The notes beneath the pieces were generated by a model, which made no database searches, had not been told where the DNA came from, and worked only from the letters and a program-made list of their open reading frames with translations. This document shows, piece by piece, positions 23,515-32,433 of a stretch of 64,000 nt of DNA. Within the stretch, counting starts at the first letter, position 1; each line of letters begins with the position of its first letter. The DNA is from Actinoplanes utahensis. GTDB lineage: Bacteria > Actinomycetota > Actinomycetes > Mycobacteriales > Micromonosporaceae. Location of the stretch: positions 1-64,000 of the forward strand of contig NZ_BOMZ01000072.1 of the NCBI RefSeq assembly GCF_016862455.1. The letters run 5' to 3'. The translations under genes and the position numbers were made by a program.

Positions 23515-24867
23515 TTATCCGGACAGGGCGTCGGAGGCCTTGCGGGCGGCGATCAGCACCGGGTCCCAGACGGGGGCGTAGGGCGGGGCGTACCCCAGAT
23601 CGAGCGCGGTCATCTCGGTGACGGTCATCCGGTTCCAGACGGCGACGGCGAAGGCGTCGATCCGTTTGGCGGCCTCGCTGCGGCCGACGATCTGGGCGCC
23701 GAGCAGCAGCCCGGTGTCCTTCTCGGCGAGGATCTTGACGGTCATCGGGACGGCGCCGGGGAAGTAGCCGGCCCGGTTGGTGGACTCGACGGTCGCCGTC
23801 ACGTAACGGAATCCGGCGGCCTCGGCCTCCCGGGTGGACAGGCCGGTCCGGGCCACCTCCAGGTCGCAGATCTTGGTGATGCCGGTGCCGATCACGCCGG
23901 GGAAGGTGGCGTACCCGCCGCCGATGTTGATCCCGGCGACCCGGCCCTGCTTGTTGGCGTGGGTGCCCAGCGGGATGTGCGCCTTCTGCCCACTGACCAG
24001 GTGGTTGACCTCGGTGCAGTCGCCGGCCGCCCACACGCCCTCGACGACGCCGTCCGGTCCGGTGACCCGCTGCCGCAGGTCGGTGGCGAGCGCGCCGGTC
24101 GCGCCGAGCGGTAACCCGGCGGCGTCCGCGAGGGCGGTGTTCGGCCGGACGCCGAGCCCGAGCACCACCACGTCGGCCGGGAACGTGCCGGCGTCGGTGA
24201 CGACCGCGCGGACCCGGCCGCCGCCGGTCTCCAGGGCCTCGACGGTGACGCCGGCGCGCAGTTCGATGCCGAGGCCGCGGATCGCGTCGGCGACCAGCGC
24301 GCCCATGTCCGGGTCGATGGTGGACATCGGCTGCCCGGCCCGTTCCACCAGGGTGACCCGCAGGCCGCGGCGGATCAGGGCCTCGGCCATCTCGACGCCG
24401 ATGTACCCGCCGCCGATCACCACGGCGTCCGCCGGCCGGGCCGTGGTGACCCAGGCGTCGAGAGCGGCGCCGTCGCCGAGGGTCTGCACCCCGAAGATCC
24501 CGTCGGCGGTGGTGTCGGCCCAGGCGGGGCGGACCGGTACGGCGCCGGCCGCGTACACCAGGTGGTCGAAGGGTTCGGTGCGGTCGCCGACGGTGACCGT
24601 GCGGGCCGCGAGGTCGATGCCGGTGACCTCGCTGCGGGTGTGCACGGCGATGCCGTTCTTGCGGTGCTCGGCGGGGTCGCGGGCGATCAGCGCCTCCGGC
24701 CCGTCGACGAGGCCGCCCACCCAGTACGGGATCCCGCACGCCGAGTAGGACGCGTAGTCGCCCCGCTCGAACGCGTGGATCTCCAGCTCATCGGGGCCGA
24801 GGCGGCGGCGGGCCTGGGACGCGGCGGACATTCCGGCCGCGTCGCCGCCGATCACGAGAAGTCGCAC
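23515..24867 (-). CDS. CoA-disulfide-reductase-like FAD oxidoreductase
   Basis: The 450-residue protein is a two-dinucleotide-binding-domain flavoprotein: FAD motif VIGGDAAGMSAASQ (6-19), NAD(P)H motif VIGGGYIGVEMAE (about 151-163), an FAD-contacting WAAGDC and a C-terminal dimerisation domain. Cys44 in YSACGIPYW is the single redox cysteine typical of CoA-disulfide reductases and NADH oxidases/peroxidases. It may reduce low-molecular-weight disulfides or oxygen in the cytoplasm. The GTG at 24867 starts right at the FAD motif (VRLLVIGG) and is preferred over an upstream start at 24933. It is monocistronic and convergent with the acyl-CoA operon. Confidence 0.85.
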   Translation of the reverse strand: MRLLVIGGDAAGMSAASQARRRLGPDELEIHAFERGDYASYSACGIPYWVGGLVDGPEALIARDPAEHRKNGIAVHTRSEVTGIDLAARTVTVGDRTEPFDHLVYAAGAVPVRPAWADTTADGIFGVQTLGDGAALDAWVTTARPADAVVIGGGYIGVEMAEALIRRGLRVTLVERAGQPMSTIDPDMGALVADAIRGLGIELRAGVTVEALETGGGRVRAVVTDAGTFPADVVVLGLGVRPNTALADAAGLPLGATGALATDLRQRVTGPDGVVEGVWAAGDCTEVNHLVSGQKAHIPLGTHANKQGRVAGINIGGGYATFPGVIGTGITKICDLEVARTGLSTREAEAAGFRYVTATVESTNRAGYFPGAVPMTVKILAEKDTGLLLGAQIVGRSEAAKRIDAFAVAVWNRMTVTEMTALDLGYAPPYAPVWDPVLIAARKASDALSG

Positions 24868-24996
24868 CGCCCCATTGTGCACTCGTTGCCGGAAGATTTC
24901 CGGAAAGCTTCCCGCGATGGTTGCCTGTCGCATCGGCCCGGTTCTATGGTGACCTCACCGATTCCCACATTCCACCGGAGCGTTTCCGACCCGTCC

Positions 24997-25012
24997 GTCG
25001 AAGCGCTTCGAC
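24997..25012. promoter_or_regulatory. LacI-family operator upstream of the GH3 gene
   Basis: GTCGAAGCGCTTCGAC is a perfect 16-base palindrome with the central CG of LacI/GalR operators, 48 bases before the GH3 start. The identical sequence occurs at 29206-29221. Confidence 0.75.
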
Positions 25013-25059
25013 CGATTTAGGTAATGGTGGAGAAACCCTTCATATAAGAGGAGACTGCC

Positions 25060-27963
25060 ATGCGTCTCAGACGCGGGCTCACCGCGCTTGCGGCCGCCGT
25101 CCTGGTCGTCCCGCTGGTCCCGGGAGCGGCCTCGGCCGCCCCGGGGTACCCGTTCCGTGACCCGTCCCTGCCGCTGGAGGCCCGGGTCGGCGACCTGGTC
25201 GGCCGGCTCACCCTGGACGAGAAGATCTCTCTGCTGCATCAGTACCAGCCGGCCATCCCGCGCCTGGGCATCGGCCTGTTCAAGACCGGCACCGAGGCGC
25301 TGCACGGCGTCGCCTGGTCCAGCGACCATCGGAACAACTCCGCCAAGATCGACGCGACGGCGACCGTGTTTCCGCAGGCGGTGGGCCTGGCGAGCACCTG
25401 GGATCCGGAGTTGATCGAGCGGGTGGGCAGCGCGGTCGGCGACGAGCTGCGCGGCTTCCACGCGCAGAACCCGGAGATCTGGGGCCTGAACGCCTGGGCG
25501 CCGGTGGTGAACCCGCTGCGCGATCCGCGATGGGGCCGCAACGAGGAGGGGTACTCCGAGGATCCGCTGCTGACCGGCGCGATCGCCACCGCGTACGGCG
25601 CCGGCCTGCAGGGCGACGACCCGGATCATCTCAAGGTCGCGCCCACGCTGAAGCACTACGCCGCTTACAACAATGAGACGAAACGGGACGTCACCTCGTC
25701 GAACGTGCCGCAGCGGGTGCTCAACGAATACGAGCGGAAACCGTTCGAGATCGCCTTGCGCAACAACGCCGCGACCGGCGTGATGGCCTCCTACAACCTG
25801 ATCAACGGGCGGCCCGCGACGGTCGATCCGGACCTCGGCACGCTGCTGCGCGACTGGAGCGACCGGCGGCTGTTCAACGTCAGCGACGCCTGGGCGCCGA
25901 CCAACCTGACCGGCTCGCAGGGCTACTTCGCCACCCAGGCCGAGGCGAACGCGGCCACCATCAAGGCCGGCCTGGACAGCTTCACCGTCGACGACGCCGA
26001 CGGCGGGCCGACCACCACCGCGATCAAGGAGGCCGTGACCCGCGGCCTGCTCACCGAGGCCGACATCGACTCCGCGGTGGGCAACGCGCTGAGCATCCGG
26101 TTCCGGCTCGGCGAGTTCGACCCGGACGGCGGCCCGTACGCCGGGATCTCCCCGTCGGTGATCGACAGCCCGGCGCACCGCGCGCTGGCCCGGCAGACCG
26201 CGGCCGAGGCGGCGGTGCTGCTCAAGAACAACGGGATCCTTCCGCTGCCGGCCGGCGGTTCGGTCGCGGTGGTCGGCCCGACCGCCGACGAGCTCTACAG
26301 CGACTGGTACGGGGGACAGCTCCCGTACGAGGTCAGCATCCTCGACGGCATCACCGAGCGGGCCTCGTCGGTGTCCACCGGCACCGGCGCCGACCGGATC
26401 GCCCTGAAGGACGCCGCCACCGGCCGCTACGTCACCGCCGGACCCGGCCCGGTCGCCCTCACCGCGACCGATTCCGCCACCGCCGCCGCCCAGTTCGACA
26501 CGATCGACTGGGGCGACGGGGTGTCCACCCTGCGCAGTGTCGCCACCGGCAAGCTCGTCGGCTACGACTGGGGCCCGTTCGTCACCCGGAACGAGGATCC
26601 GACCGGCTGGTTCGTGCAGGAGCAGTTCCGGCTGGAGCCGCAGGCCGACGGGACGGTCCTGCTGCGCTACGCCGGATACGAGACGCAGGAGACCTGGTTC
26701 CCGGACACCGACTACGTGACCGTGGGCGCCGACGGCAACCTGACCCTCGGCGCGCGCGAGGCCGCCACCCGGTTCACCCGGGAGCTGCTGGTCGACGGCG
26801 TGGCGCAGGCCGCCGCGCAGGCGAAGAAGGCCCGTACCGCCGTGGTGGTGGTCGGCACCGACCCGTTCGTGGCGGGCCGGGAGGTCCACGACCGGGCCGG
26901 CCTGGGTCTCGGGGCACGTCAGGAGGCGCTGATCAAGGCGGTCCGGGCGGCCAACCCGCGGACCGTCGTGGTGGTGCAGAGCAGCTACCCGCAGACGATC
27001 AACTGGGCGCAGCAGCACGTGCCGGGGATCCTGTGGACCACCCACGCGGGCGCCGAGACCGGGCACGCGGTCGCCGACGTGCTGTACGGCGACGTCAACC
27101 CGTCCGGCAGGCTCACCCAGACCTGGTACCGGTCCACCGATCAGCTGCCGGACGACCTGTTGCGGTACGACATCCAGGCCACCGACCAGACCTACCTGTA
27201 CAGCGAGGAGAAGCCGCTCTACGCGTTCGGGCACGGGTTGTCGTACACGAGCTTCCGGTACGGCGTGCCGGTGGTCCGCGACGGCAAGGTCACCGTCACC
27301 GTCACCAACGCCGGCAAGCGGGCCGGCGACGAGGTCGTGCAGCTCTACACCCACCAGCGGACCTCCCGCGACGAGACGCCGAACAAGCAGCTCCGCGGCT
27401 TCCGGAAGGTCACGCTGCGCCCGGGGCAGTCCACGACCGTCACGTTCGGCCTGACGGCGTCCGACCTGGCCCGCTGGGATCAGACCCGGCAGCGCTGGGT
27501 GGTCGAGACGTCGGTGCACGACGTGCTGCTCGGCTCGTCGTCGGCCGACATCCGGCAGCGGGCGACCCTCGCCGTGAAGGGGGAGACGATCCCGCCCCGC
27601 GACCTGTCGAAGGAGACGAGAGCGGGGACCTTCGACGCGTACGAGGGAATCCGGCTCCTGGACGAGAGCAAGGCGAGGGGAACCGTGACCGGCGCGCAGA
27701 CCGCGGGGGACTGGATCGCCTTCTCCGACGCCGCGCTGCGTGGTGGGACCATCTTCACGGCGCGCGCGTCGGGCGCCGGAACCATTCAGGTGCGGCTCGG
27801 GTCGCCGACCGGCCGGCTGCTCGGCACCGCGACCCTCGCCGACACCGGGGACGTCTACCGGTACGCGACCGTGACCGCGCCGCTGGCCCGTTTCTCCGGC
27901 CGGCAGACGGTCTACCTGCTGCCGAGCCCGGGACTGCGCCTGGCCACGTTCAGCATCCGCTGA
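25060..27963 (+). CDS. Secreted GH3 beta-glycosidase (probable beta-xylosidase/beta-glucosidase)
   Basis: This 967-residue secreted enzyme has a signal peptide (cleavage after ASA, residue ~27), an N-terminal GH3 barrel and a split GH3-C domain. Landmarks are the WAPVVNPLRDPRWGR active-site strand, KHYAAYNNE, and nucleophile Asp276 in NVSDAW. Inserted at about 440-585 is a beta-trefoil, fascin-like segment (DAATGRYVTAG, ATGKLVGYDWG, FRLEPQADGTVLLRYAG). A fibronectin-III-like domain (about 735-845) and a C-terminal carbohydrate-binding-like domain (about 850-967) follow. It removes terminal beta-linked sugars from oligosaccharides outside the cell. The ATG at 25060 follows AGAGGAGA. The LacI operator upstream and the alpha-xylosidase locus downstream suggest xyloglucan or xylo-oligosaccharide processing. 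Confidence 0.88.
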   Translation: MRLRRGLTALAAAVLVVPLVPGAASAAPGYPFRDPSLPLEARVGDLVGRLTLDEKISLLHQYQPAIPRLGIGLFKTGTEALHGVAWSSDHRNNSAKIDATATVFPQAVGLASTWDPELIERVGSAVGDELRGFHAQNPEIWGLNAWAPVVNPLRDPRWGRNEEGYSEDPLLTGAIATAYGAGLQGDDPDHLKVAPTLKHYAAYNNETKRDVTSSNVPQRVLNEYERKPFEIALRNNAATGVMASYNLINGRPATVDPDLGTLLRDWSDRRLFNVSDAWAPTNLTGSQGYFATQAEANAATIKAGLDSFTVDDADGGPTTTAIKEAVTRGLLTEADIDSAVGNALSIRFRLGEFDPDGGPYAGISPSVIDSPAHRALARQTAAEAAVLLKNNGILPLPAGGSVAVVGPTADELYSDWYGGQLPYEVSILDGITERASSVSTGTGADRIALKDAATGRYVTAGPGPVALTATDSATAAAQFDTIDWGDGVSTLRSVATGKLVGYDWGPFVTRNEDPTGWFVQEQFRLEPQADGTVLLRYAGYETQETWFPDTDYVTVGADGNLTLGAREAATRFTRELLVDGVAQAAAQAKKARTAVVVVGTDPFVAGREVHDRAGLGLGARQEALIKAVRAANPRTVVVVQSSYPQTINWAQQHVPGILWTTHAGAETGHAVADVLYGDVNPSGRLTQTWYRSTDQLPDDLLRYDIQATDQTYLYSEEKPLYAFGHGLSYTSFRYGVPVVRDGKVTVTVTNAGKRAGDEVVQLYTHQRTSRDETPNKQLRGFRKVTLRPGQSTTVTFGLTASDLARWDQTRQRWVVETSVHDVLLGSSSADIRQRATLAVKGETIPPRDLSKETRAGTFDAYEGIRLLDESKARGTVTGAQTAGDWIAFSDAALRGGTIFTARASGAGTIQVRLGSPTGRLLGTATLADTGDVYRYATVTAPLARFSGRQTVYLLPSPGLRLATFSIR

Positions 27964-27971
27964 CGATCCGG

Positions 27972-28088
27972 GCGGTCGGTGCGTGGTGACCTGCGGCGCG
28001 GAGCGGACCGCAGGTCACCACGGCGCGGGCGCGGTCGGTGTGTGGTGACGTGCGGCGCGCAGCGAGCCGTAGGTGACCACGGGAGCGG
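27972..28088. repeat. Tandemly duplicated 59-bp hairpin unit
   Basis: Two copies of a unit beginning GCGGTCGGTG (27972 and 28031) lie back to back between the GH3 stop and the LacI gene. The first forms a perfect 15-bp stem (27982-27996 with 28008-28022), the second a decayed 14-bp stem (28042-28055 with 28067-28080, three mismatched pairs). The first is a good terminator for the GH3 gene. Confidence 0.7.
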
Positions 28089-28124
28089 TGGGGGTGATCA
28101 GTAGGATCGCCGGGAGGAGAGGCC

Positions 28125-29162
28125 GTGGCGACTTGGGGAGGCGCAGTGCCGACTATCAACGACGTCGCCAAAGCAGCGGGGGTCTCACCCAGCACGGTGT
28201 CGTACGTGTTGAGCGGCCGCCGCCCGATCTCCGCCGAGACCCGCGCCCGCGTGCAGGCCGCGATCGCCGAGCTCGGTTTCCACCCGCACGCCGGCGCCCG
28301 TGCCCTGGCCAGCAGCAAGACCAACGTGATCGCCCTGGTCGCGCCGCTGCGTGTGGACGTGAACGTGCCGGTCATCATGCAGTTCGCCACCGCGGTGGTG
28401 ACGGCCGCCCGGTCGTTCAACCATGACGTCCTGCTGCTGACCAAGGACGAGGGCACCGCCGGGCTGGAACGCGTCGCGCACAGCACCATGGTCGACGCGT
28501 TGATACTGATGGACCTGGAACGCGACGACCTGCGGATCCCGGCCTTGCGCAAGCTGAAGCAGCCGTCGGTGCTGATCGGCCTGCCCGCCGACCACACCGG
28601 CATCGCCTGCGTCGACCTGGACTTCGCGGCCGCCGCCCGGACCGCCCTGACCCACCTGGCCGGCCACGGGCACCGGCGGATCGGCCTGGTCGGTCCGTCA
28701 CCGGCGGTCTACCGGCGGCAGACGACGTACGCCGACCGGTTCCTCAGCGGTTTCCTCGAGGCATCGGCCGAGCTGGACCTGCGCACCGTCACGCACCCGT
28801 GCGAGCCGGGCGCCGAGGGCGTCCGCTCCGCCCTGGCCGACCTGGACGCCGCGCTCGACGGCATCACCGCCCTGGTGGTGCACAACGAGGAGGCGCTGCG
28901 CCCGCTGCTGGACCTGTTGCAGGCCACCGGCCGGCGGGTGCCGGAGGACGTCGCGATCGTCGCGATCTGCCCGCGGGACGTGGCGATGTCGATGCCGGTC
29001 AATCTCACGTCGATCGACATCCCGGCGCACGACGTCGGCACGATCGCCGTGGAGACCGCGATGCGCCTGCTGGACGGCCGCCGGGTCGAGTACACCCGGC
29101 TTCTGGAGCCGAGCCTGGTCGAGCGGGACAGCTGCCGCGAAATCCCCCCGTCACACCGTTGA
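28125..29162 (+). CDS. LacI-family repressor of the xyloside locus
   Basis: This 345-residue LacI/GalR regulator has an N-terminal helix-turn-helix (TINDVAKAAGVSPSTVSYVLSG) and hinge helix (ALASSKTNVIAL), followed by a periplasmic-binding-like sugar-sensing domain ending TRLLEPSLVERDS. Start at GTG 28125 after GGGAGGAG is favoured; GTG 28146 directly before the HTH (after GGGGAGG) is also good. The gene lies between two targets carrying identical 16-bp palindromes, upstream of GH3 (24997) and the ABC solute-binding protein (29206). Relief by an imported oligosaccharide or xylose-containing disaccharide is inferred. Confidence 0.92.
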   Translation: MATWGGAVPTINDVAKAAGVSPSTVSYVLSGRRPISAETRARVQAAIAELGFHPHAGARALASSKTNVIALVAPLRVDVNVPVIMQFATAVVTAARSFNHDVLLLTKDEGTAGLERVAHSTMVDALILMDLERDDLRIPALRKLKQPSVLIGLPADHTGIACVDLDFAAAARTALTHLAGHGHRRIGLVGPSPAVYRRQTTYADRFLSGFLEASAELDLRTVTHPCEPGAEGVRSALADLDAALDGITALVVHNEEALRPLLDLLQATGRRVPEDVAIVAICPRDVAMSMPVNLTSIDIPAHDVGTIAVETAMRLLDGRRVEYTRLLEPSLVERDSCREIPPSHR

Positions 29163-29205
29163 CATGAGCTACGCCCAATCAATAGCGTCTCGATTGCAGC
29201 CCATC

Positions 29206-29221
29206 GTCGAAGCGCTTCGAC
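29206..29221. promoter_or_regulatory. LacI-family operator upstream of the ABC importer
   Basis: GTCGAAGCGCTTCGAC, identical to the site at 24997-25012, ends 38 bases before the solute-binding-protein start and begins 44 bases after the LacI stop. A bound repressor would block the importer/alpha-xylosidase operon. Confidence 0.75.
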
Positions 29222-29259
29222 GAACTTCCCGTACTCATTCCCCCTGGGGAGGAACGGCA

Positions 29260-30570
29260 ATGTTCCGATCACGTCCCGGCCTCGCCGCCGGCGCTCTTCT
29301 TCTTGCAGCGACCCTCGGCCTCACCGCGTGCGGCGGCAGCGAGGACGAACCCACCGAGGGCGCCGACGCGAAGGTCCTCACCCTCTGGCACTACGAGACC
29401 CCGGACAGCGCCATGGGCATCGCCTGGAACAAGGCGATCGAGCTGTTCAAGGCCAGCCACCCCGGCGTCGAGGTGAAGTTCGAGGAGAAGGGCTTCGAGC
29501 AGATCCAGCAGAACGCCCAGATGATCCTCAACTCCGACAGCGCCCCGGACATCCTGGAATACAACAAGGGCAACGCGACCGCCGGCCTGCTGTCCAAGCA
29601 GGGCCTGCTCACCGACCTGACCGACGAGTTCGGCAAGCGAGGCTGGGACAAGAAGCTGAGCCCCAGCCTGCAGACCACCACGAAGTACGACGACGACGGC
29701 ATCATGGGCAGCGGCAAGGTCTACGGCGTGCCCAACTACGGCGAGTTCGTCACCGTCTACTACAACAAGAAGCTGTTCGAGGAGAACAAGCTCGCCGTCC
29801 CGACGACGTACGAGGAGTTCACCAAGGTCCTCGACACCTTCGTGGCGAAGAAGCAGACCCCGATCGCGGTCGGCGGCGCGGAGTACCCCGCCCAGCAGAT
29901 CTTCTACGAGCTGGCGCTGTCCAAGTCGGACCGGAAGTTCATCGACGACTACCAGCTCTACAAGAACAAGGTCGACTTCAAGGGCCCGCAGCTCAGCTAC
30001 GGCGCGCAGACCATCGCCGACTGGGTGGGCAAGGGCTACATCGCCAAGGACTCGGCCGGGCTCAAGGCCGAGGACATGGGCGTCTCCTTCACCCAGGGCA
30101 AGTTCCCGATCCTGATCTCCGGGTCCTGGTGGTACGGCCGCTTCGCGTCCGACATCAAGGACTTCGAGTGGGGCACCTTCCTCTTCCCGGGCAACACCCT
30201 GCACCCCGGCTCCAGCGGCAACCTCTGGGTGGTGCCGGAGAAGAGCAAGGCCAAGGCCCTGGCGTACGACTTCATCGACATCACCATGTCGCCGGAGGTG
30301 CAGGCGCTGCTCGGCAACAGCGGCGGCGTGCCCGTGGCGGCCGACCCGGCGCAGATCACCGACCCGAAGAACAGGGAACTCGTCGAGACCTTCAACAAGA
30401 TCTCGCAGAGTGACGGCCTGGCGTTCTACCCGGACTGGCCGGCGCCCGGCTACTACGACGTCATGGTCGCCGCCACCCAGGGCCTGATCAGCGGAAAGAG
30501 GACTCCGGACGCCTTCCTGGACGAGATCGCGAAGCCGTACAACGAGAACCTGGCCGATCTCGGCAAATGA
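29260..30570 (+). CDS. ABC sugar importer, solute-binding lipoprotein
   Basis: This 436-residue extracellular solute-binding protein of the carbohydrate family 1 type has a lipoprotein signal ending LGLTAC|GGS, so Cys at about residue 25 is lipidated and the protein is tethered outside the membrane. Mature motifs include LTLWHYETPD, WNKAIELFKASHPGVEV, a YGVPNYGEFVTVYYNKKLF block and SGSWWYGRF with several aromatic residues suited to sugar stacking. The ATG at 29260 follows GGGGAGGA. It heads an operon of two permeases and a GH31 enzyme; no ATPase gene is included, so a shared MsiK-type ATPase is expected. Confidence 0.92.
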   Translation: MFRSRPGLAAGALLLAATLGLTACGGSEDEPTEGADAKVLTLWHYETPDSAMGIAWNKAIELFKASHPGVEVKFEEKGFEQIQQNAQMILNSDSAPDILEYNKGNATAGLLSKQGLLTDLTDEFGKRGWDKKLSPSLQTTTKYDDDGIMGSGKVYGVPNYGEFVTVYYNKKLFEENKLAVPTTYEEFTKVLDTFVAKKQTPIAVGGAEYPAQQIFYELALSKSDRKFIDDYQLYKNKVDFKGPQLSYGAQTIADWVGKGYIAKDSAGLKAEDMGVSFTQGKFPILISGSWWYGRFASDIKDFEWGTFLFPGNTLHPGSSGNLWVVPEKSKAKALAYDFIDITMSPEVQALLGNSGGVPVAADPAQITDPKNRELVETFNKISQSDGLAFYPDWPAPGYYDVMVAATQGLISGKRTPDAFLDEIAKPYNENLADLGK

Positions 30571-30626
30571 GGCAGGCGCGGCGCGGGCGGTGACCACCGC
30601 CCGCGCCGCGAAGGAAGGGGTCCGGC

Positions 30627-31526
30627 ATGGCCGGTCGTGTGAAAACCGATCGCGGGTACGCGGTCTATCTGATCCCCGGTGTGCTGGCCTCGCTCGCGGT
30701 GATCGTGGTGCCGCTGGCGATGACCGTGTACACCAGCTTCACCAAGTGGAACGGCGTCGGCGAGCAGCGCTGGATCGGTTTCGACAACTACACCCGGCTG
30801 TTCGGTGACAGCCTGTTCTGGGGTTCGTTCACCAACATCGGGCTGCTGGTCATCGCGATGGCGGTGATCCCGACACTGCTCGGGCTGGTGCTGGCCGCGG
30901 TGCTGTTCGACTACGTGGCGAAGAAGTTCGGTGACAGGTGGGCCGGGCTGTTCCGCTCCGGCTACTACCTGCCACAGGTGCTGCCCGTCGCGGTGACGGG
31001 CATCGTGTGGAGCTGGATCCTGCACCCGAGCTACGGCTCGCTCAACAAGATCCTGGACACCGTCGGGCTCGGCTCGCTGGCCCGCAACTGGCTCGGCGAC
31101 GAGGACTACGCGCTGTACAGCGTGATGGCCGTGATGATCTGGTTCCAGCTCGGCTACCCGATCGTCATGTTCATGTCCGGGCTGTCGCGGATCGACCCGT
31201 CGCTCTACGAGGCCGCCGACCTGGACGGCGCTACCTGGTGGCAGCGGTTCCGCAAGATCACAGTGCACATGATCAAGCCGGAGTTCTACGTCGTGCTGGT
31301 CACCACCACGATCGCCGCGCTCAAGATCTTCGGCCAGGTCTTCGTGCTCACCAAGGGCGGGCCGGCCAACTCCACCCTGGTGCCGTCGTACTTCGCCTAC
31401 GAGAACTTCTTCGAGAGAGCCCAGGTCGGGTACGGATCCGCGATCTCCACCGTGCTCACCGTGCTGATCGTGATCCTCGCCTTCCTCTTCCTGCGACTCC
31501 AGCACAGGTCGGACTCCCTGCGATGA
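30627..31526 (+). CDS. ABC sugar importer permease (MalF/UgpA type)
   Basis: The 299-residue inner-membrane protein has six predicted membrane spans and the binding-protein-dependent permease signature EAADLDGATWWQRFRKIT (EAA loop, about residues 195-213), which docks with the ATPase. An N-terminal basic stretch (RVKTDRGYAVYLIPG) precedes TM1. GGAAGGGG lies before the ATG at 30627. Its stop overlaps the start of the second permease by four bases (ATGA), so the pair is translationally coupled. Confidence 0.92.
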   Translation: MAGRVKTDRGYAVYLIPGVLASLAVIVVPLAMTVYTSFTKWNGVGEQRWIGFDNYTRLFGDSLFWGSFTNIGLLVIAMAVIPTLLGLVLAAVLFDYVAKKFGDRWAGLFRSGYYLPQVLPVAVTGIVWSWILHPSYGSLNKILDTVGLGSLARNWLGDEDYALYSVMAVMIWFQLGYPIVMFMSGLSRIDPSLYEAADLDGATWWQRFRKITVHMIKPEFYVVLVTTTIAALKIFGQVFVLTKGGPANSTLVPSYFAYENFFERAQVGYGSAISTVLTVLIVILAFLFLRLQHRSDSLR

Positions 31527-32407
31527 CTGTTACCGCCCCCGTGGTGAAACGCCCGGTCGAACAAGCGGCCCCGGAGGCCGTCAAGCACCGCAACCCGGTC
31601 CGCTGGGTAGTCCTCGCCGTCCTGCTCGCGCTGCTGCTGCTGATGGTCGGCCCGCTCGCCGCCGTCGCCGTCAACGCGTTCAAGAGCCCCGCCGACTACG
31701 CCGCCAACGGGCCGCTGTCGATCCCCGCCGGGCTCTACTGGGACGGCATCGTCGACTTCTGGAACCGGGTCGACTTCGGCCGGAAGCTCTGGAACAGCTT
31801 CGTCACCAGCCTGACCGTGGCCGTCCTCGGCGTCGTGCTGTCCATCCTCAACGCGTACGCCCTCGGCATCGGCCGGGTCCGCGGCCGCGTCTGGTTCCTG
31901 GTGTTCTTCCTGGTCGCGAACCTGCTGCCGCAGGAGGCGCTGGTCTACCCGCTCTACTACATGTCGAAGGAGGCCGGCCTCTACGACAGCCTCATCGCGA
32001 TCGTCGTCATCTTCACCGTCATCCAGAGCGCCTTCGGCACCTACCTGCTGACCTCGGTGTACGCCGAGTTCCCGCGGGAGTTGCTGGACGCCGCCGCCGT
32101 CGACGGCGCCGGGAAGTGGCGGACCCTGTGGCGGGTCGTGGTGCCGGTCAGCGGGCCCACCCTCGCGGTGCTCTTCACGTTCTTCTTCATCTGGACGTGG
32201 AACGAGTTCTTCCTCCCGCTGGTCTTCCTGGTCTCCAACGACAACCAGACCGTTCCGGTCGCCCTCGGCGTCCTCCAGGGCGACAAGATGATGGACGCCA
32301 CCACGACCAGCGCCTCCGCCCTGATCGGCATCGTCCCCGCGATCATCTTCTTCCTGATCTTCCAGCGGACCCTCACGCGCGGCATCGCCGCCGGCGCCAT
32401 CAAGTGA
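31523..32407 (+). CDS. ABC sugar importer permease (MalG/UgpE type)
   Basis: The 294-residue second permease starts in the ATGA overlap with the first. It has a charged N-terminal extension, six membrane segments and the EAA-equivalent loop ELLDAAAVDGAGKWRTLWRVV. With the lipoprotein and first permease it forms a heterodimeric channel for an oligosaccharide, predicted by context to be an alpha-xyloside such as isoprimeverose. The GH31 gene follows 26 bases downstream. Confidence 0.92.
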   Translation: MTVTAPVVKRPVEQAAPEAVKHRNPVRWVVLAVLLALLLLMVGPLAAVAVNAFKSPADYAANGPLSIPAGLYWDGIVDFWNRVDFGRKLWNSFVTSLTVAVLGVVLSILNAYALGIGRVRGRVWFLVFFLVANLLPQEALVYPLYYMSKEAGLYDSLIAIVVIFTVIQSAFGTYLLTSVYAEFPRELLDAAAVDGAGKWRTLWRVVVPVSGPTLAVLFTFFFIWTWNEFFLPLVFLVSNDNQTVPVALGVLQGDKMMDATTTSASALIGIVPAIIFFLIFQRTLTRGIAAGAIK

Positions 32408-32433
32408 TCCTCTCGCTTTCGTAAAGGAAATTC

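Noticed and set aside
24955..27519. 854-residue frame antisense to the GH3 gene
   Set aside because: No domain recognised and low-complexity Arg/Gly/Val composition; the GH3 frame has signal peptide, catalytic motifs and operator.
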